A stretch of 64,000 nucleotides of DNA, from the NCBI GenBank assembly GCA_009667805.1, contig CM019069.1:58459422-58523421 (forward strand), given 5' to 3'. This document shows, piece after piece, positions 33,481-44,317 of the stretch. Made by a program: the position numbers and the translations under genes. The notes beneath the pieces were generated by a model. It did not search any database, was not told the DNA's origin, and saw only the letters and a program-made list of their open reading frames with translations. How positions within the stretch are numbered: position 1 is the stretch's first letter; each line of letters starts with the position of its first letter. Source of the DNA: Leptobrachium leishanense (lineage: Eukaryota > Chordata > Amphibia > Anura > Megophryidae).

Positions 33481-33653
33481 GTAGGGATAGAATTAGCTGC
33501 TGGGATTTTGGATGTCTGTAAGTTGGCCGTCAGGGAGTTGTCTGTGTTGGGAACTTGGTATGTCCGGCACTTGTCCTGTCTGGAAGTTGGCCGTCGGGAT
33601 TTTGGCATTAGGGAACCTGGTTGTAGGGATTTTTACCCAAACCCAAATTAGAT

Positions 33654-34150
33654 ATATACGCGCTAGTTCACAAAGCGACGGTGTTGCAAATATCGGGGAA
33701 AAATCAACAGTATTGCAGAGACAACAAATGCCGGCATTTCAAATAAATTCAAAGAGTGACAGGAGCAGCTTAACCGTAACACTTCTCCCAGTGCTCTTTG
33801 GATTTAGTTTTGTGAAATAAATGCTGGTGGTGGTTGGTGGGTGGTGCAATATCGCTGGTGTTTGTCGCACTGTGAAACTCAATTCCTTTGGAAATAACCC
33901 CTATAGTTTCCATTTTTTTAGGACAAAACAAGGACATATAATACATTTAATCAAGATGTTATACCATGAGCGCTAACCTAAATCTATACTGGACAAAAAT
34001 GACTGTCGGATCAGACGATGTGGGAAGTGTTTGCACAATTATAGGTCTGGCGATAAAGATTTTGTTGTGCCTCTGCTGCATCTTCTCTCCTTCCATTGTC
34101 ACTCTGCCCCTTTCTTTTCATGTCCAGTGTTTCCACCTGCCCTATTCTTC
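33654..34150. other. Decayed MITE remnants, no gene
   Basis: GGTGTTGCAAATATCG and GGTGCAATATCGCTGGTGTT, ending AATAACCCC at about 33900, look like a decayed inverted-repeat element. The 97-codon frame overlapping the next MITE is not supported. Confidence 0.4.
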
Positions 34151-34153
34151 TTA

Positions 34154-34472
34154 GGCTGGTGTCAGACGTGCGTTTTTCAGAGGGGAAGGAACGTCCGTGA
34201 GAGTGGATGTTCCTTCCACTCTGACGCCCATCTGGCCACCTCGCTGAGTGCAGCTAGTGTGCTCAGCACTGCAAGGCTTGATCCTCCTATGGAGATTCGT
34301 GCTTTGCAGCCCTGTCGATCATAACGTTTCGATGGAGAGGCTTTCAGCAGGTCTGCTGTTGTGTGCGCAATTCATGTGTGGGCTACAGCGTGTGTCCGGC
34401 CCCATCACTACGTCACAATGCTGCGACGGGCGTCGGAAGGCACGCCAGTAGTGCGCTCGTCTGACACTGACC
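34154..34472. mobile_element. PIF/Harbinger-like MITE, copy 8
   Basis: Ends GGCTGGTGTCAGACGTGCG and, inverted, GCGCTCGTCTGACACTGACC; TTA is duplicated at 34151-34153 and 34473-34475. It is a distinct GC-rich subfamily, 319 bp. Confidence 0.85.
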
Positions 34473-34586
34473 TTAATCTTATTGTGTTGCGTTAGCAACT
34501 GATGCTAACATAGCTAATTTGTCACTGGGCCTATTTTGTGTGATGGGTCTGGAGCCTCTGTTTAATTTGACCTCGCCCTGCATATC

Positions 34587-34650
34587 TTAAAGAGAAACTG
34601 TAGCCACCATGGCTACTTAAGATTAATTAAGTGGTCATGGTGACAGGTAA
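34587..34650. mobile_element. TTAA-type MITE fragment
   Basis: TTAAAGAGAAACTGTAGCCA followed by an inverted ATGGCTACTTAA / TTAAGTGGTCAT pair. It resembles the ends of Kolobok-like MITEs. A similar left end occurs at 35722 (TTAAAGGAACAATCTACTC). Confidence 0.5.
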
Positions 34651-34668
34651 ATGTATTTTTTTTTTAAA

Positions 34669-34848
34669 AGTAAGTATTTTACCAGGATGGATACATTGAG
34701 ATTTCTCTCATTTTCAATTATGTCCTGAGTGGCGAGTATGTACCGTTAGGTGTCTTGCCCAAGGACACTTACTGGAGAGGTGCTCTGGCCGGGATTCGAA
34801 CCTGGGACTCCATGGTTATAGAGCAGTGATGTTACCTCTACTCCACCC
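34669..34848 (-). mobile_element. tRNA-derived SINE, near full length
   Basis: Read on the minus strand: a tRNA-like head with GGTGGAGTAGAGGTAACATC (A-box-like) and CAGGTTCGAATCCCGG (perfect B box), a body with GTCCTTGGGCAAGACACC, and a tail AATGAGAGAAATCTCAATG, CCATCCTGGTAAAATA. The tail equals the LINE 3' end in this window. A pol III SINE of V-SINE-like layout; the exact family is not named. Confidence 0.88.
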
Positions 34849-35351
34849 ACCCTTCACCATTTATGACCACACTGTGCCAGCTCTCCCAACAGAGATCTTA
34901 CCTCCACCCTGAACAGTCATCCACATATTTGGTCCTTTTCAGCCCCCCCCCTCCCCACATTCCCGCAAAAAAAAAAAAAAAAACAAGCAGTTGAATGCAG
35001 ATTGATGTGAAATAAAATGAAACTATTTTAGCTTACATTTGCAACATAAAAAGTGAAATGTATATGGGTACTATTGATGTTTAACTTCTTAAAAGGACCA
35101 GTTTTGAAAAATCCCTTTGCCAAGGTTGGCATCATTTTACTTATGGAAATTACCATCAGTTTAGTCGACCCTCTTTTGTTTCTTACAGAGGATAAAACCA
35201 ACCCTTGTATATCCATCTTGATATTGTGGCACATTGGCAATCAACCCTTTAGGACCACACATTAACTCTCCAATATTGTCATTTGCAGTACCTTTACACC
35301 AATTTCCATGCCAAAATCTCAGTTGGACCCAGCTAAACTCCTCTGACTCTA

Positions 35352-35535
35352 TCAGGTCTGTTCACTAAAAGGTGAAACTCAGGAGAACTGGCAGGAGAAG
35401 AGAACAATCTAGACCAAATAGCCGATCTGGAAAGTGACATAAATGGTAGAATTTTTCTGGTTTGGCTATTTTGACCTAGAATTTTCACTTCTCCAGTCAA
35501 TTTTCCGGAGTTTCACTTTTAGTGAAAAGACCCGA
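35352..35535. mobile_element. Short MITE (TCAGGTCTATTC family), TA-flanked
   Basis: Ends TCAGGTCTGTTCAC and, inverted, GTGAAAAGACCCGA, with TA at 35350-35351 and 35536-35537. Inner arms GTGAAACTCAGGAGAA and TTTTCCGGAGTTTCAC pair. A TA duplication suggests Tc1/mariner origin. Confidence 0.72.
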
Positions 35536-36258
35536 TAGTGCATATCTACCTAAATTTGTGGCTAGTGTGATATAACCTTTAAATAATCTTGAAAAAGAAA
35601 CAATTACTTGCATGTTTGTTGCAGACGTTGCCATTGGTCCTTCTGAATAGTTGCTAACAGTCCTAGTTTTCCAGGTTTGCACTCAGTGTCTTGAGGGAAT
35701 AATTGTCCCAGGACTCCAAACTTAAAGGAACAATCTACTCATCCTGACCACTTTATCTTTTTAAACTCCCACCACACTGCCCCAAACTGGAAGAAAGGTT
35801 GGGGGGGGGGAATTGAGTTTTTTTTCTCCACCCCATCCAGTGTCACCTGCAGTCGGGATTTTGAATTACTATTTGCATAGGTTACGTCACATAAGGAGGT
35901 TGTCTCAGAAAATGTAAAAAAATATATATATATATTTTTATTTGGATTTTAATAATTTACAGCATGTAAATTTATTTTTCCACACTTCTTTATTCAAACA
36001 TTTGTAGTTCTATATTCAATGATGTTCTCTTTTATCATAATCAGGAATGGAGAATATCAGTGAATTTTCTATTAAAATTAACAATTTTAACCTATTTAAG
36101 AAAAAAATCGAACATTTTGTTTTGTATTTATGCCATTTCATGCATAAAATAAAAATGTATAGAATACGGAGCACGGAATTAAAATGTATCTTTTTAAACA
36201 CAAGATTCCAAAATTAAGTGGAGTTAATAAATTTTTTTCTTCACTTTTTCTACATTAT

Positions 36259-37736
36259 CAGGGTTATTCAAAGAGATCCGAATGGCTGCCGAAAGGGAAC
36301 CAAACGCTGAAAATCACTGTTCGGTTACCTTTCTTGGCCACTCGGCTATTCAGAGAGCAGGCAATTCGACAAATCCTGGCGAATTGCCTGTACATACGGT
36401 GCTTGTTCGAGGATAGTGAATCCCCATAGAGAAGCAATGCTTCATCTATTCAGAGAACAAAAACCAGCAGTGAAAATTTGCCGAAATGCCCTGCCATTCG
36501 GTGGTTTCATTCGACAGGTTTATTCAGACGAATTCCATAGGCATGAACTGGGCTGTTACTCCTGGCTGTTGCAGCCGCTCTGGTGAGTTCAGGCACGATG
36601 CCATTTTTTCTGTTTGTATGTATATTATGCTGTAACACCAGTTCGTCATTTTTGCTGCTGTTCCTTTTTCCATGTTTTTGTTTTCAACCCCTAATGGGAA
36701 GTGTTTGGTGCGTGTATAAATAAAACCCACCATTTTCTGCCTCTCCTTAGCTGAAAAGCAGCAGGAGGGACATGTAGTTGCTCAGAAGAGCAGCTTTTGG
36801 TACATTGGTTAGGACTCGCTCTACAAAGAGGTGCCTTGTTGGGGCGAGTGAGCTTACATTTCAATGGCCATTAATTGTTATGTTTTATACATGAACTGGG
36901 CTGTTACTCCTGGCTGTTGCAGCCGCTCTGGTGAGTATAGGCGCGACAACATTTTTTTTGTATAAATGTTGGCGAATTGACTGCACATACGGTGGCTGAT
37001 CGAGGGCAGTGAAATCCCCAGAGAAGCACTGCTTTGACTATTCAGAGAACAAAAACCAGCAGTGAAAGGTTCCCAAAATGCCCTGTCATTCAGTGGTTTA
37101 ATTCGGCAGGTTTATTCAGGCGAATACCATAGGCTTCAATGTTAAAAATATTCCCGTTTTAATTCAATATCTAATAAACCATTCATTATAATATTCTGCA
37201 GTAAAAAGTCTCTTTATTTTCAGATTTTTTAGGATATTTAAAGCATTTTTCTGGATTTTTTTTTTTTAAAAAGTCCGATTTTTTTTTAAGTTTACTTATT
37301 TTTTCTGTAACAGCCCTTTTTATTATCATTCCCTGGACCTCATATGTAAATTTCAGACATTTTCGCTCAGTAGTTTCTTTGCAAACAGCTTTTCACTTTT
37401 CAATCATTCATGCAAACTGTTTTCCTAATTTATTCACTTCCTTCTTCTGCGGTGGCGGCTTTCTCCAGAGGCTTCGCTGCGTGTGATCAGCTCCTGCTCG
37501 GTTTTCTCCGGCATCTTCGACGGGTTAATCCAGATGTTTTTACGGGTTTTTGGCGTACATTCGCCGGGTTTTCAGCGGCTTTTCGGCAGCTTTTCCCTGC
37601 ACTTCAACAGCCCTGTGGTGCTTGCAGATTACACCGCAGGGTGGCCAAAATGGGAAAGCCGATATTGCACCGAATTGAAGAGAACGAAAAGTCACCGAAC
37701 GTGCGGTGACTTTTCGAACCTCTTTGAATAACCCTG
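36259..37736. mobile_element. MITE with CAGGGTTATTCAAAG termini, copy 2
   Basis: Ends CAGGGTTATTCAAAGAGATC and, inverted, CCTCTTTGAATAACCCTG, near TA on both sides. It is longer than the 38628-39535 copy because of an insertion between about 36541 and 36960 with a partial duplication of the host (CAGAGAACAAAAACCAGCAG at about 36453 and 37041). Confidence 0.8.
36541..36960 (+). repeat. Insertion bounded by 50-bp direct repeats
   Basis: ATGAACTGGGCTGTTACTCC followed by TGGCTGTTGCAGCCGCTCTG occurs at about 36544 and 36892 in the same orientation, with about 300 bp of non-host sequence between. A diverged third copy at about 62265 lies outside any copy of this MITE. Nature unknown. Confidence 0.6.
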
Positions 37737-37740
37737 TAAA

Positions 37741-38627
37741 TTTTCTTCTTTTACATCTATGTATTTATTTATATTTTACAATGTCTTTGTGAAAATGTGT
37801 CTCTTTGTCATTAATTTTTATTTGCCTCTGAACAGAAACGACTGAAAAAAATATATAAAAATCATTCAATTGAACGGAATGTCTTTGTTAGTTTGTGTAA
37901 CACTTGCCAAATACCTCCATTCTGGCAAGGACACTGTAGGAAAATGCTTCTTTTTAACGTGCTCTCTAATAATGATGCTAATGCTGTGTGGATGTATAAT
38001 AAACTGATTTATCACCACAGGTTAAACACCTAGACTATGTGCTGCTAAATCAGCTGTAAGCTATTTTACCCTTTCGTTAATTACAATTAAAGCTTGTTAC
38101 AGCCTCCAATATGTGAGATTATTAAACCTGGAGGTTGCACAGGGAATATTTCTCTCATGCTAAACCAATATCCATAGAAAAGCACATACCACCTGTTGAA
38201 TAGACGAGAAATAAGTAAGATGACAGTTTTGTGTTGTTTTAATGAGGAAAACTCATCGGAAGATGTTTCTATGAATAATGTAATAATGTTAATAAATAAT
38301 ATATTTATGATGAACATGTTTTCCTGCAAACAAAGGTATTGTCTGCAATTCCCTGTTTTGTATTCTGGAGTCTAATATTTCTCAAGCTTTGCGTACGACT
38401 AAATAACTGTAAGAAAAGCCAACAAAACATATAGAATACATGAGAAATTCTGTAAAAAAAACTGCTAGAATTGACTTGTCACCCAGACAGGACATGGAAC
38501 TGACCTCCTGTGCATAATGTAAGTGTATGTTATAAAGAAATTCACAATTTAGATACATTGTCACCATAGCATAATGAACAGTTATTTAGCAATGTATTAG
38601 ATGTGACAAAATCACAGTGGAAACTAT
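37741..38627. other. No gene recognised
   Basis: AT-rich, with no coding or RNA signal. Confidence 0.5.
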
Positions 38628-39535
38628 CAGGGTTATTCAAAGAGATCCGAATTGTGGCCGAAAGGTAACCGAATGCCGAAATTCAGCGTACGTTACCATT
38701 CCTGGCCATTCGGCTATTCAGAGAGCAGGCAGTTCACCAAATCCTGGCAAATTGCCTGCACATACGGTGCCTGTCCGTTGCCTTTTCGAGGGCAGTGAAT
38801 CCCCATAGAGAAGTAATGCTTCTGCTATTCAGAGAACAAAAACCAGCAGTGAAAAGTTGCCGAATTGCCCTGCCATTCGGTGGTTTCATTCGACAGGTTT
38901 ATTCAGGAGAATCCCATAGGCTTCAATGTAAAAAATATTCCAGTTTTAATTCAATATTTAATAAACCGTTGATTATAATATTCTGCAGTAAAGAGTCTCT
39001 TTAGTGTTAGATTTTTTTTTTAGAAACTTTTAAGCATTTTTCGGGATTTTTTTGCGAAATATTTTTTCCGTTTCTTTTTTTAAATCGTTTTGTCTTTTTT
39101 CTGTAACAGTCCTTTTTAATTATCATTCGTTGGATCTCATATGTAAATTCCAGACATTTTCGTTCAGTAGTTTCTTTGCAAACAGCGTTTCACTTTTCAA
39201 GCGTACTGTTTTGTTTTTTTTCACTCCATTCGTCTGCGGTGTTGGCTTTTTCTGGCGGCTGCTCTGCACTGTGATCAGCGGCTGCTCGGGTTTCTCCAGC
39301 GTGTTCGTCGGGGTTAATCCAGATGTTTTGCGGGTTTCAGTGAGCATTCGCCAGGTTTTGCGGTGATTGTTCGCCGGGTTTTGCAGTGACTTTTCCCTGC
39401 ACTATGACGGCCCTGTGGTGCTTGCTGAATACACCGCAGTGTCGCTGAAATGGGATCGCTAAAGCGCACTGAATTGAAGAGAACGAAAAGTCACCGAATG
39501 TGCGGTGACTTTTCGATTCTCTTTGAATAACCCTG
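38628..39535. mobile_element. MITE with CAGGGTTATTCAAAG termini, copy 3
   Basis: Ends CAGGGTTATTCAAAGAGATC and, inverted, TCTCTTTGAATAACCCTG, with TAT on both sides. About 908 bp, without the insertion seen in copy 2. The right half has GAACGAAAAGTCACCGAA and GCGGTGACTTTTCG as a local palindrome. Confidence 0.82.
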
Positions 39536-39809
39536 TATGGCTAGAGTTAACCTAACCATAAACTTTAACCTTAACCTCAAGATTCTGCTCTTATTTGTGT
39601 CAAAAGAATGTGAAAAATCTGTTGCCCTAACATGGAGCAGAATCTTAGGTTTAAGGTTAACATTAACCCTAAGAGTAACCCTTACCTTAAAACAAACACA
39701 AATAGTAGCCTAGCCCTAATTACATATCCTTTCCATATGACTAACTCTTAAAATATAAGTAACGCTAACCCTAGCACCAGCACAAAATGTTTAATTTAAT
39801 GAATCGTTC

Positions 39810-40725
39810 TAGGGTTGCACCGATACCGATACTAGTATCGGTGCCGATACCGGGACCTGCATGAGTACGTGGTACTCGTGCAGGGGCCCCAGATACCTAA
39901 ACTGATACCGGAAGCCAGCCCTGGGCTGGCTTGCCGGCCGGTTTCGTTGGTGCCAAACGCAATGTTTGGCGCGCTGTCAGCCTCCTCCGGCTGCCTGTTG
40001 CTTCGAGCGGCCGCAGGCAGAGGTTGTAGCCCGGCCGCTCGTTGAGAACCATATGACTGCGGCTGTGCACGTGGTTCCCAACGAGCGGCCGGGCTACAAC
40101 CTCTTCCTGCGGCCGCTCTAAGACAGGCTCACCCAGCCAGGTTCCTCCAGCGTCTACCGTCTTTGAGCGGCCGCAGGCAGAGATTGTAGCCCGGCCACTC
40201 GTTGGAAACCATGTGCACAGCCGCAGTCACGTGAGGCTGTGCACGTGGTTCTCAATGAGCGACCGGGCTACAACCTCTGCCTGCGGCCGCTCAAAGACTG
40301 AAGACGCCGGAGGAGCCTGGCAGCGATGGAGGAGCCTGGCTGGGTGAGCACTGGGGCAACATAAACTGGGGATATATAAACAGGGGCAAAAAAAGCTGGG
40401 GTAACAAAAGGTAGGGCTACATAAACTAGGGCAACAAAAGCTGGGGTAACAAAAGCTGAGGCTACATAAACTGGGACAACAAAAGCTGGGGCTACATAAA
40501 CTGGGGCTACATAAGCTGGGGCAACATAAACTGGGGCAACATAAACTGGGGGCACTATGAGCTGGGGTTAATGTGTGAGCTGGGCATTTTGTATGAGGTA
40601 TGTTCTTATTGAAATGTGGTCACATGACATTAAATAAAAGTATTGGTACTCGGTATCGGTGAGTACTTTTAATAAGTATCGGTACTTGTACTCGGTCTTA
40701 AAAAAATGGTATCGGTGCATCCCTA
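39810..40725. mobile_element. hAT element (TAGGGTTGCACCGATACC)
   Basis: Ends TAGGGTTGCACCGATACC and, inverted, GGTATCGGTGCATCCCTA; AATCGTTC is duplicated at 39802-39809 and 40726-40733. It is 916 bp. The interior holds GC-rich palindromes built from GAGCGGCCGCAGGCAGAGG and its complement (about 39990-40300), then a tandem run of AAACTGGGGCAACAT-like units (about 40340-40560). Confidence 0.93.
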
Positions 40726-40877
40726 AATCGTTCTAATCCATTAAATTCTCATGTCAAATATGACATCTTTTTTTTTACTAGTGCCGGAATTCTAACTTTT
40801 TTGGCCTCATTGTGACCTTTTTATTTGCCTCGCCAAAGTAGGAGTGTTCCTATAGTATACTGAAATAATGCCACTAA

Positions 40878-41222
40878 GGCTGGGGTCAGACCAGCGCACT
40901 TTTAACAAAAGTCCGGCCGTGCAACGCAAGTGGAATTTGAACGCATTTTTTTGAGAACGCTGAACCGCTAGTACTGACGTACTGAGTGCGCAGCTGCGGC
41001 ATAGCGGCATGTTTGCGTGATTAGGAGATGTCAGACGCTGCTAATGTCCGGCCTACATAACGTCCAGACGCAAAAAGAGTTTTATTGACGATCCGTACAA
41101 AATCACGCCCGAAAATGCGCATCGTCTGACCGTTTTTGCGCATTCCGTGAAAAAATACGTCAATGCGTTCGGACGCACTTTTTCATGTTCGCGGGGAAAA
41201 ATGCTTTCGTCTGACCCTAGCC
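40878..41222. mobile_element. PIF/Harbinger-like MITE, copy 9
   Basis: Ends GGCTGGGGTCAGACC and, inverted, TCTGACCCTAGCC; TAA is duplicated at 40875-40877 and 41223-41225. It has a deletion of about 80 bp near the left end compared with copy 5. Confidence 0.88.
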
Positions 41223-41225
41223 TAA

Positions 41226-42478
41226 AAGACCAATATCTTCCTTGTTTCACAAGTAATGCCTTACTAAAGATAACTCTTAATCTCGTATACAATTAATCTG
41301 ACACATTGTCTCGGCATGGTTTTGCATGCAAAGAATTACAATTAAAATGAAAATATAACAATTTTGCGAGGAAAGTTGCAAAACTGACTATTGTATTACT
41401 AGGAACTGAATAATTATGGTTTGTAACTAACTGTAACTGTATGAATAAAGGATGCGTATAATAAATGTTCTGAGGTCACATTCCTGCTCATATAGGAAGT
41501 ATCATATCTTGTTCAACATGTTCTGTCTTATCTGAGGCCATTTAGAGAACAAGAAACTACGAACATATTTTTGGAATTGTGACTTTATCTGTTGAAAAGA
41601 ACATTGTTATCGCTGCACCATCTTCTGCATTTATTTTTCCCTTTTTGATGGTTGAGCAACAAAGACCATTCAAGTGTGCATTAGCGATTTCCACCATAGT
41701 ATTTATCAGCGTTACCCAGTTTTCTGTTTTTCATATTTTGTCTATAGTGGTGACACAATACATGTGACCTCTTCACTATAGAAATGGTTGGTACCATTTT
41801 AACATCATTTGCCTTTGTCTCAGTGCTGGCTGTACCTGTTGGTTGACCTCACTTGAAAGGTTGGTGTTACATTGGTCCAGTCCTCTTGACTGACGGTCAA
41901 GTCCTAAAATATAAGTGTGTAAACTTACCAAGATTTCCATCCAACCATGATCCCTGTCATGAATAGCTTACCATTCCTTTGTCAAATACATATTTCTTTG
42001 TACAATTGCTATGCGGAGTTATGTAGTTTCTTAAAGCACATATGTGATATTCACCAGCAGGGCACCATTGCCGCCTCCTATAGAGCCACTTTGCTGATCT
42101 CTGATTGGGCCACAGAGTGCTGGGCAATCACTTTTCCCATTATATCACCAAGATGGCAGCCCCCTGTAGGTATTACAGGTTTGTGTTAATTTTGGTATCA
42201 TACTGGTTATTTATGTGTACCAGTCAGACATTAGAATTTGTAGCCATTTAAGAAAGACATAGAATGGCTAGTTAAGAGAGTACAGCTACATAAGAGTGTG
42301 TTAAAGGAGAGCGAGAGAGACTTTCAACATGAATATTGAATGTGTTTGTGTGTTAAACAGATAATGGCTTGCTTAGTATATGTTGTTTAGGGCATTAAAT
42401 ATGCATGAACTGAGGGACCCAGACATTTATGTTATCATACCATGTCTTAGTTACCCTTCTCATCCCCAGTATCTTATA
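41226..42478. other. No gene recognised
   Basis: Unique-looking AT-rich sequence. Open frames reach only 60-80 codons, with no recognisable motif. Confidence 0.5.
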
Positions 42479-42971
42479 CACTGCCTGGCCAATAAAAAAA
42501 ATCACCACCTGGATTTAACTAATCCAATAAATCGAACCTTCCACTGGATAATTACTGCAATCAGTCGGCAGAAAAATGAGGTCATGTGACATACTGAATG
42601 AGCAGGTTTTTCCATCAATGGGTTTTTTTGTTCCCTGATGGCACAGCGAGCATATTCCAAGATAACAATGCCAGGATTCATTGGGCTCAAATTGTGCAAG
42701 AGTGGTTCACGGAACATGCACATCATTTTCACACATGGATTGGCCACCGCACAGTCCTGACCTTAACCCCATTAAGAATCTTTGGGATAATGTGCTGGAG
42801 AAGACTTTACACAGCGCTCCGACTCTCCCCTCATCAATACAAGATCTTGGCGTCAAATTAATGCAACTCCGGAGGGAAATAAATGTTGTGACGTTGCATA
42901 AACTTATCAAAATTATGTCACGGCGAATGTGTGCCGTAATCACAGCAAAACACGGTCCAATGAAAAATTAG
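42479..42971 (+). pseudogene. Tc1-like transposase relic with left TIR
   Basis: The left terminus ACACTGCCTGGCCAATAAAA (after TAT) is typical of one Tc1-like group. After about 110 bp the C-terminal half of a Tc1 transposase follows: DGTASIFQDNNARIHWAQIV (42637-42696) with the second catalytic Asp, then, one frame over, HMDWPPHSPDLNPIKNLWDN (about 42735-42794) with the third catalytic position. The frameshift lies near 42715-42730. The third residue is Lys where the family has Glu. Everything encoding the N-terminal helix-turn-helix domains and the first Asp is deleted, and no right TIR was found. It is inactive. Confidence 0.87.
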
Positions 42972-43018
42972 AGCCTGTATATTTCTCTACAACACAAAGC
43001 ATTGTGAGACATGTATAT

Positions 43019-43215
43019 CAGGGCTCAAAATTTCCACATTTGGTGAGTGGAAATTAAGTGAGGGCGAGTGGAAATGCACACACAGGCAGCACAATAAATT
43101 ATTTTGTGTGTTTAGGCGCAGAGTTAAAGGGTGGGTAGGGGGTAGGTGCAGCAACTGGTGGCGAGTAACCTTTATGGCCTGGTTAGTAACTTGGGACTTG
43201 AAATTTTGAGCCCTG
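43019..43215. mobile_element. hAT MITE, 197 bp
   Basis: Ends CAGGGCTCAAAATTTCCAC and, inverted, TTGAAATTTTGAGCCCTG; ATGTATAT is duplicated at 43011-43018 and 43216-43223. Confidence 0.92.
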
Positions 43216-43223
43216 ATGTATAT

Positions 43224-43999
43224 GATACATGCGCTGATGATGCACAGGGTTAGTCTTCATTTCTTTTTTAAGTGCGGTTACATGGGCATTCACAAACACT
43301 CCCATATAAAAAAATCCATTTCTCTGTAAAGTGACACCAAGTCACGTAACGCCTGACAGGTGCGTATTCCGATTTGCAAACAACTACACTTTTACATTTC
43401 TCCCCTGAAAGACTTTGGAACGCAGCAAATAATTTTAAATACAAACAGACCTGTCAAACGTACTTGTTCTAATAGATCAAAATAATGGTGTATTAAATCA
43501 GTTATGGAGTAACTGCCATTCATTCATATGCCGTCCCAGAGCACTAATTTCACTGCCTGTTCGAAACAGAAAATAGTTGTTTAGGAAGGTCCCTATTCGC
43601 TTAGATGCAACGTGTTTAATTGCGAGCAAGCTGTCGCTTTCATATGTAATTGAGGCATCAGTCACTGCAAACGAGCGGTGGGTTTTTCTCCAGTTACGTG
43701 CAATTTAAAATCTATCATAACAATGAAATTCTTCTGTAACCGCAAACACTGATACATTTCTCTGATCTTCTTATTAGTTTAAGAGGAGAAATTATACCTG
43801 GCATTGGTTTCTATAGTACAGAAAGTAACGTTGCATTTATTCTCACCCATCCATTCTCTCCCAGAAAATAAATAAATATATATACACAATATATACAATA
43901 ATAAACACACTTATTATAGTGTGGAGGCTTTTTATCTCACTTTTAGTCCTCCACCACAACCCTTGTAGATACTAATTTACCTTACGGTCCAAGCATCCA
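43224..43999. other. No gene recognised
   Basis: AT-rich sequence. A TATATACACAATATATACA simple patch lies at about 43876. Confidence 0.5.
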
Positions 44000-44317
44000 C
44001 CACAACTGGTCATCATGCCTAGCTCCTAGCTGATGAGGGTCCAACAAACCCAAAACAGCGCTGTCCTAGGAGTGGCTTTGACCAGTTGCATAAACCTTAT
44101 CTCTGCTAGAAAGCCACGGTGTGGCATAGCATTGATTTTAGGGTTCTGTGTAATAACAGACCCAGGATGCATAAAAGTGAGATAGAGGTCATTTGCATAT
44201 CCTACCCAGAATTCCTTGCTGCATATGGGGAATGTGGCACAGGAGCTCTGGGATGCAATTCTTTGAATTGCTATGATGTGCAAGTGGCTTCTGCAATAAT
44301 AAACACACTATATATAT
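44000..44317 (+). mobile_element. Penelope-like element fragment
   Basis: A hammerhead ribozyme fold (44023-44072) is followed by TCATTTGCATATCCTACCCA, AGAATTCCTTGCTGC and GAATGTGGCACA, which partly match sequence downstream of the second hammerhead (63.1-63.3 kb, minus strand). Hammerheads of this layout are known from Penelope-like retroelements. No RT or GIY-YIG coding was seen. Confidence 0.6.
44023..44072 (+). ncRNA. Hammerhead ribozyme motif, G12A
   Basis: Stem I CTCCTAG (44023-44029) pairs perfectly with CTAGGAG (44066-44072). Core CTGATGA (44030-44036). Stem II GGGT/ACCC (44037-44040, 44048-44051). Then AAAA where GAAA is canonical (44052-44055). Stem III is the self-paired ACAGC/GCTGT (44055-44064), and C17 is at 44065 just before the expected cut. 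All core positions fit except G12, the general base in cleavage, which is A. Such a palindromic, almost loop-less stem III is known for Penelope ribozymes. Probably inactive. Confidence 0.8.

Larger units (their letters stand above)
32374..33644. mobile_element. Long-TIR element with 9-bp duplication (Mutator-like?)
   Basis: About 120 bp of paired ends: AATCCCTACAACCAGGTTCC, AATGCCAACATCCCGACGGC and CAACTTCCAGACAGAACAAG pair with the right end. The outer dozen bases are less conserved (GGGTGCCGGAC against GGGTTTGGGTA). AAATTAGAT is duplicated at 32365-32373 and 33645-33653. Long TIRs with a 9-bp duplication suggest a Mutator-type MITE. It carries a telomere-like array and a Harbinger-like MITE. 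There is no transposase. Confidence 0.8.

Noticed and set aside
34800..34848. tRNA gene from a perfect B box
   Set aside because: It is the head of a SINE with a LINE-like tail, and it is repeated at 53 kb. No full tRNA cloverleaf with acceptor pairing was seen.
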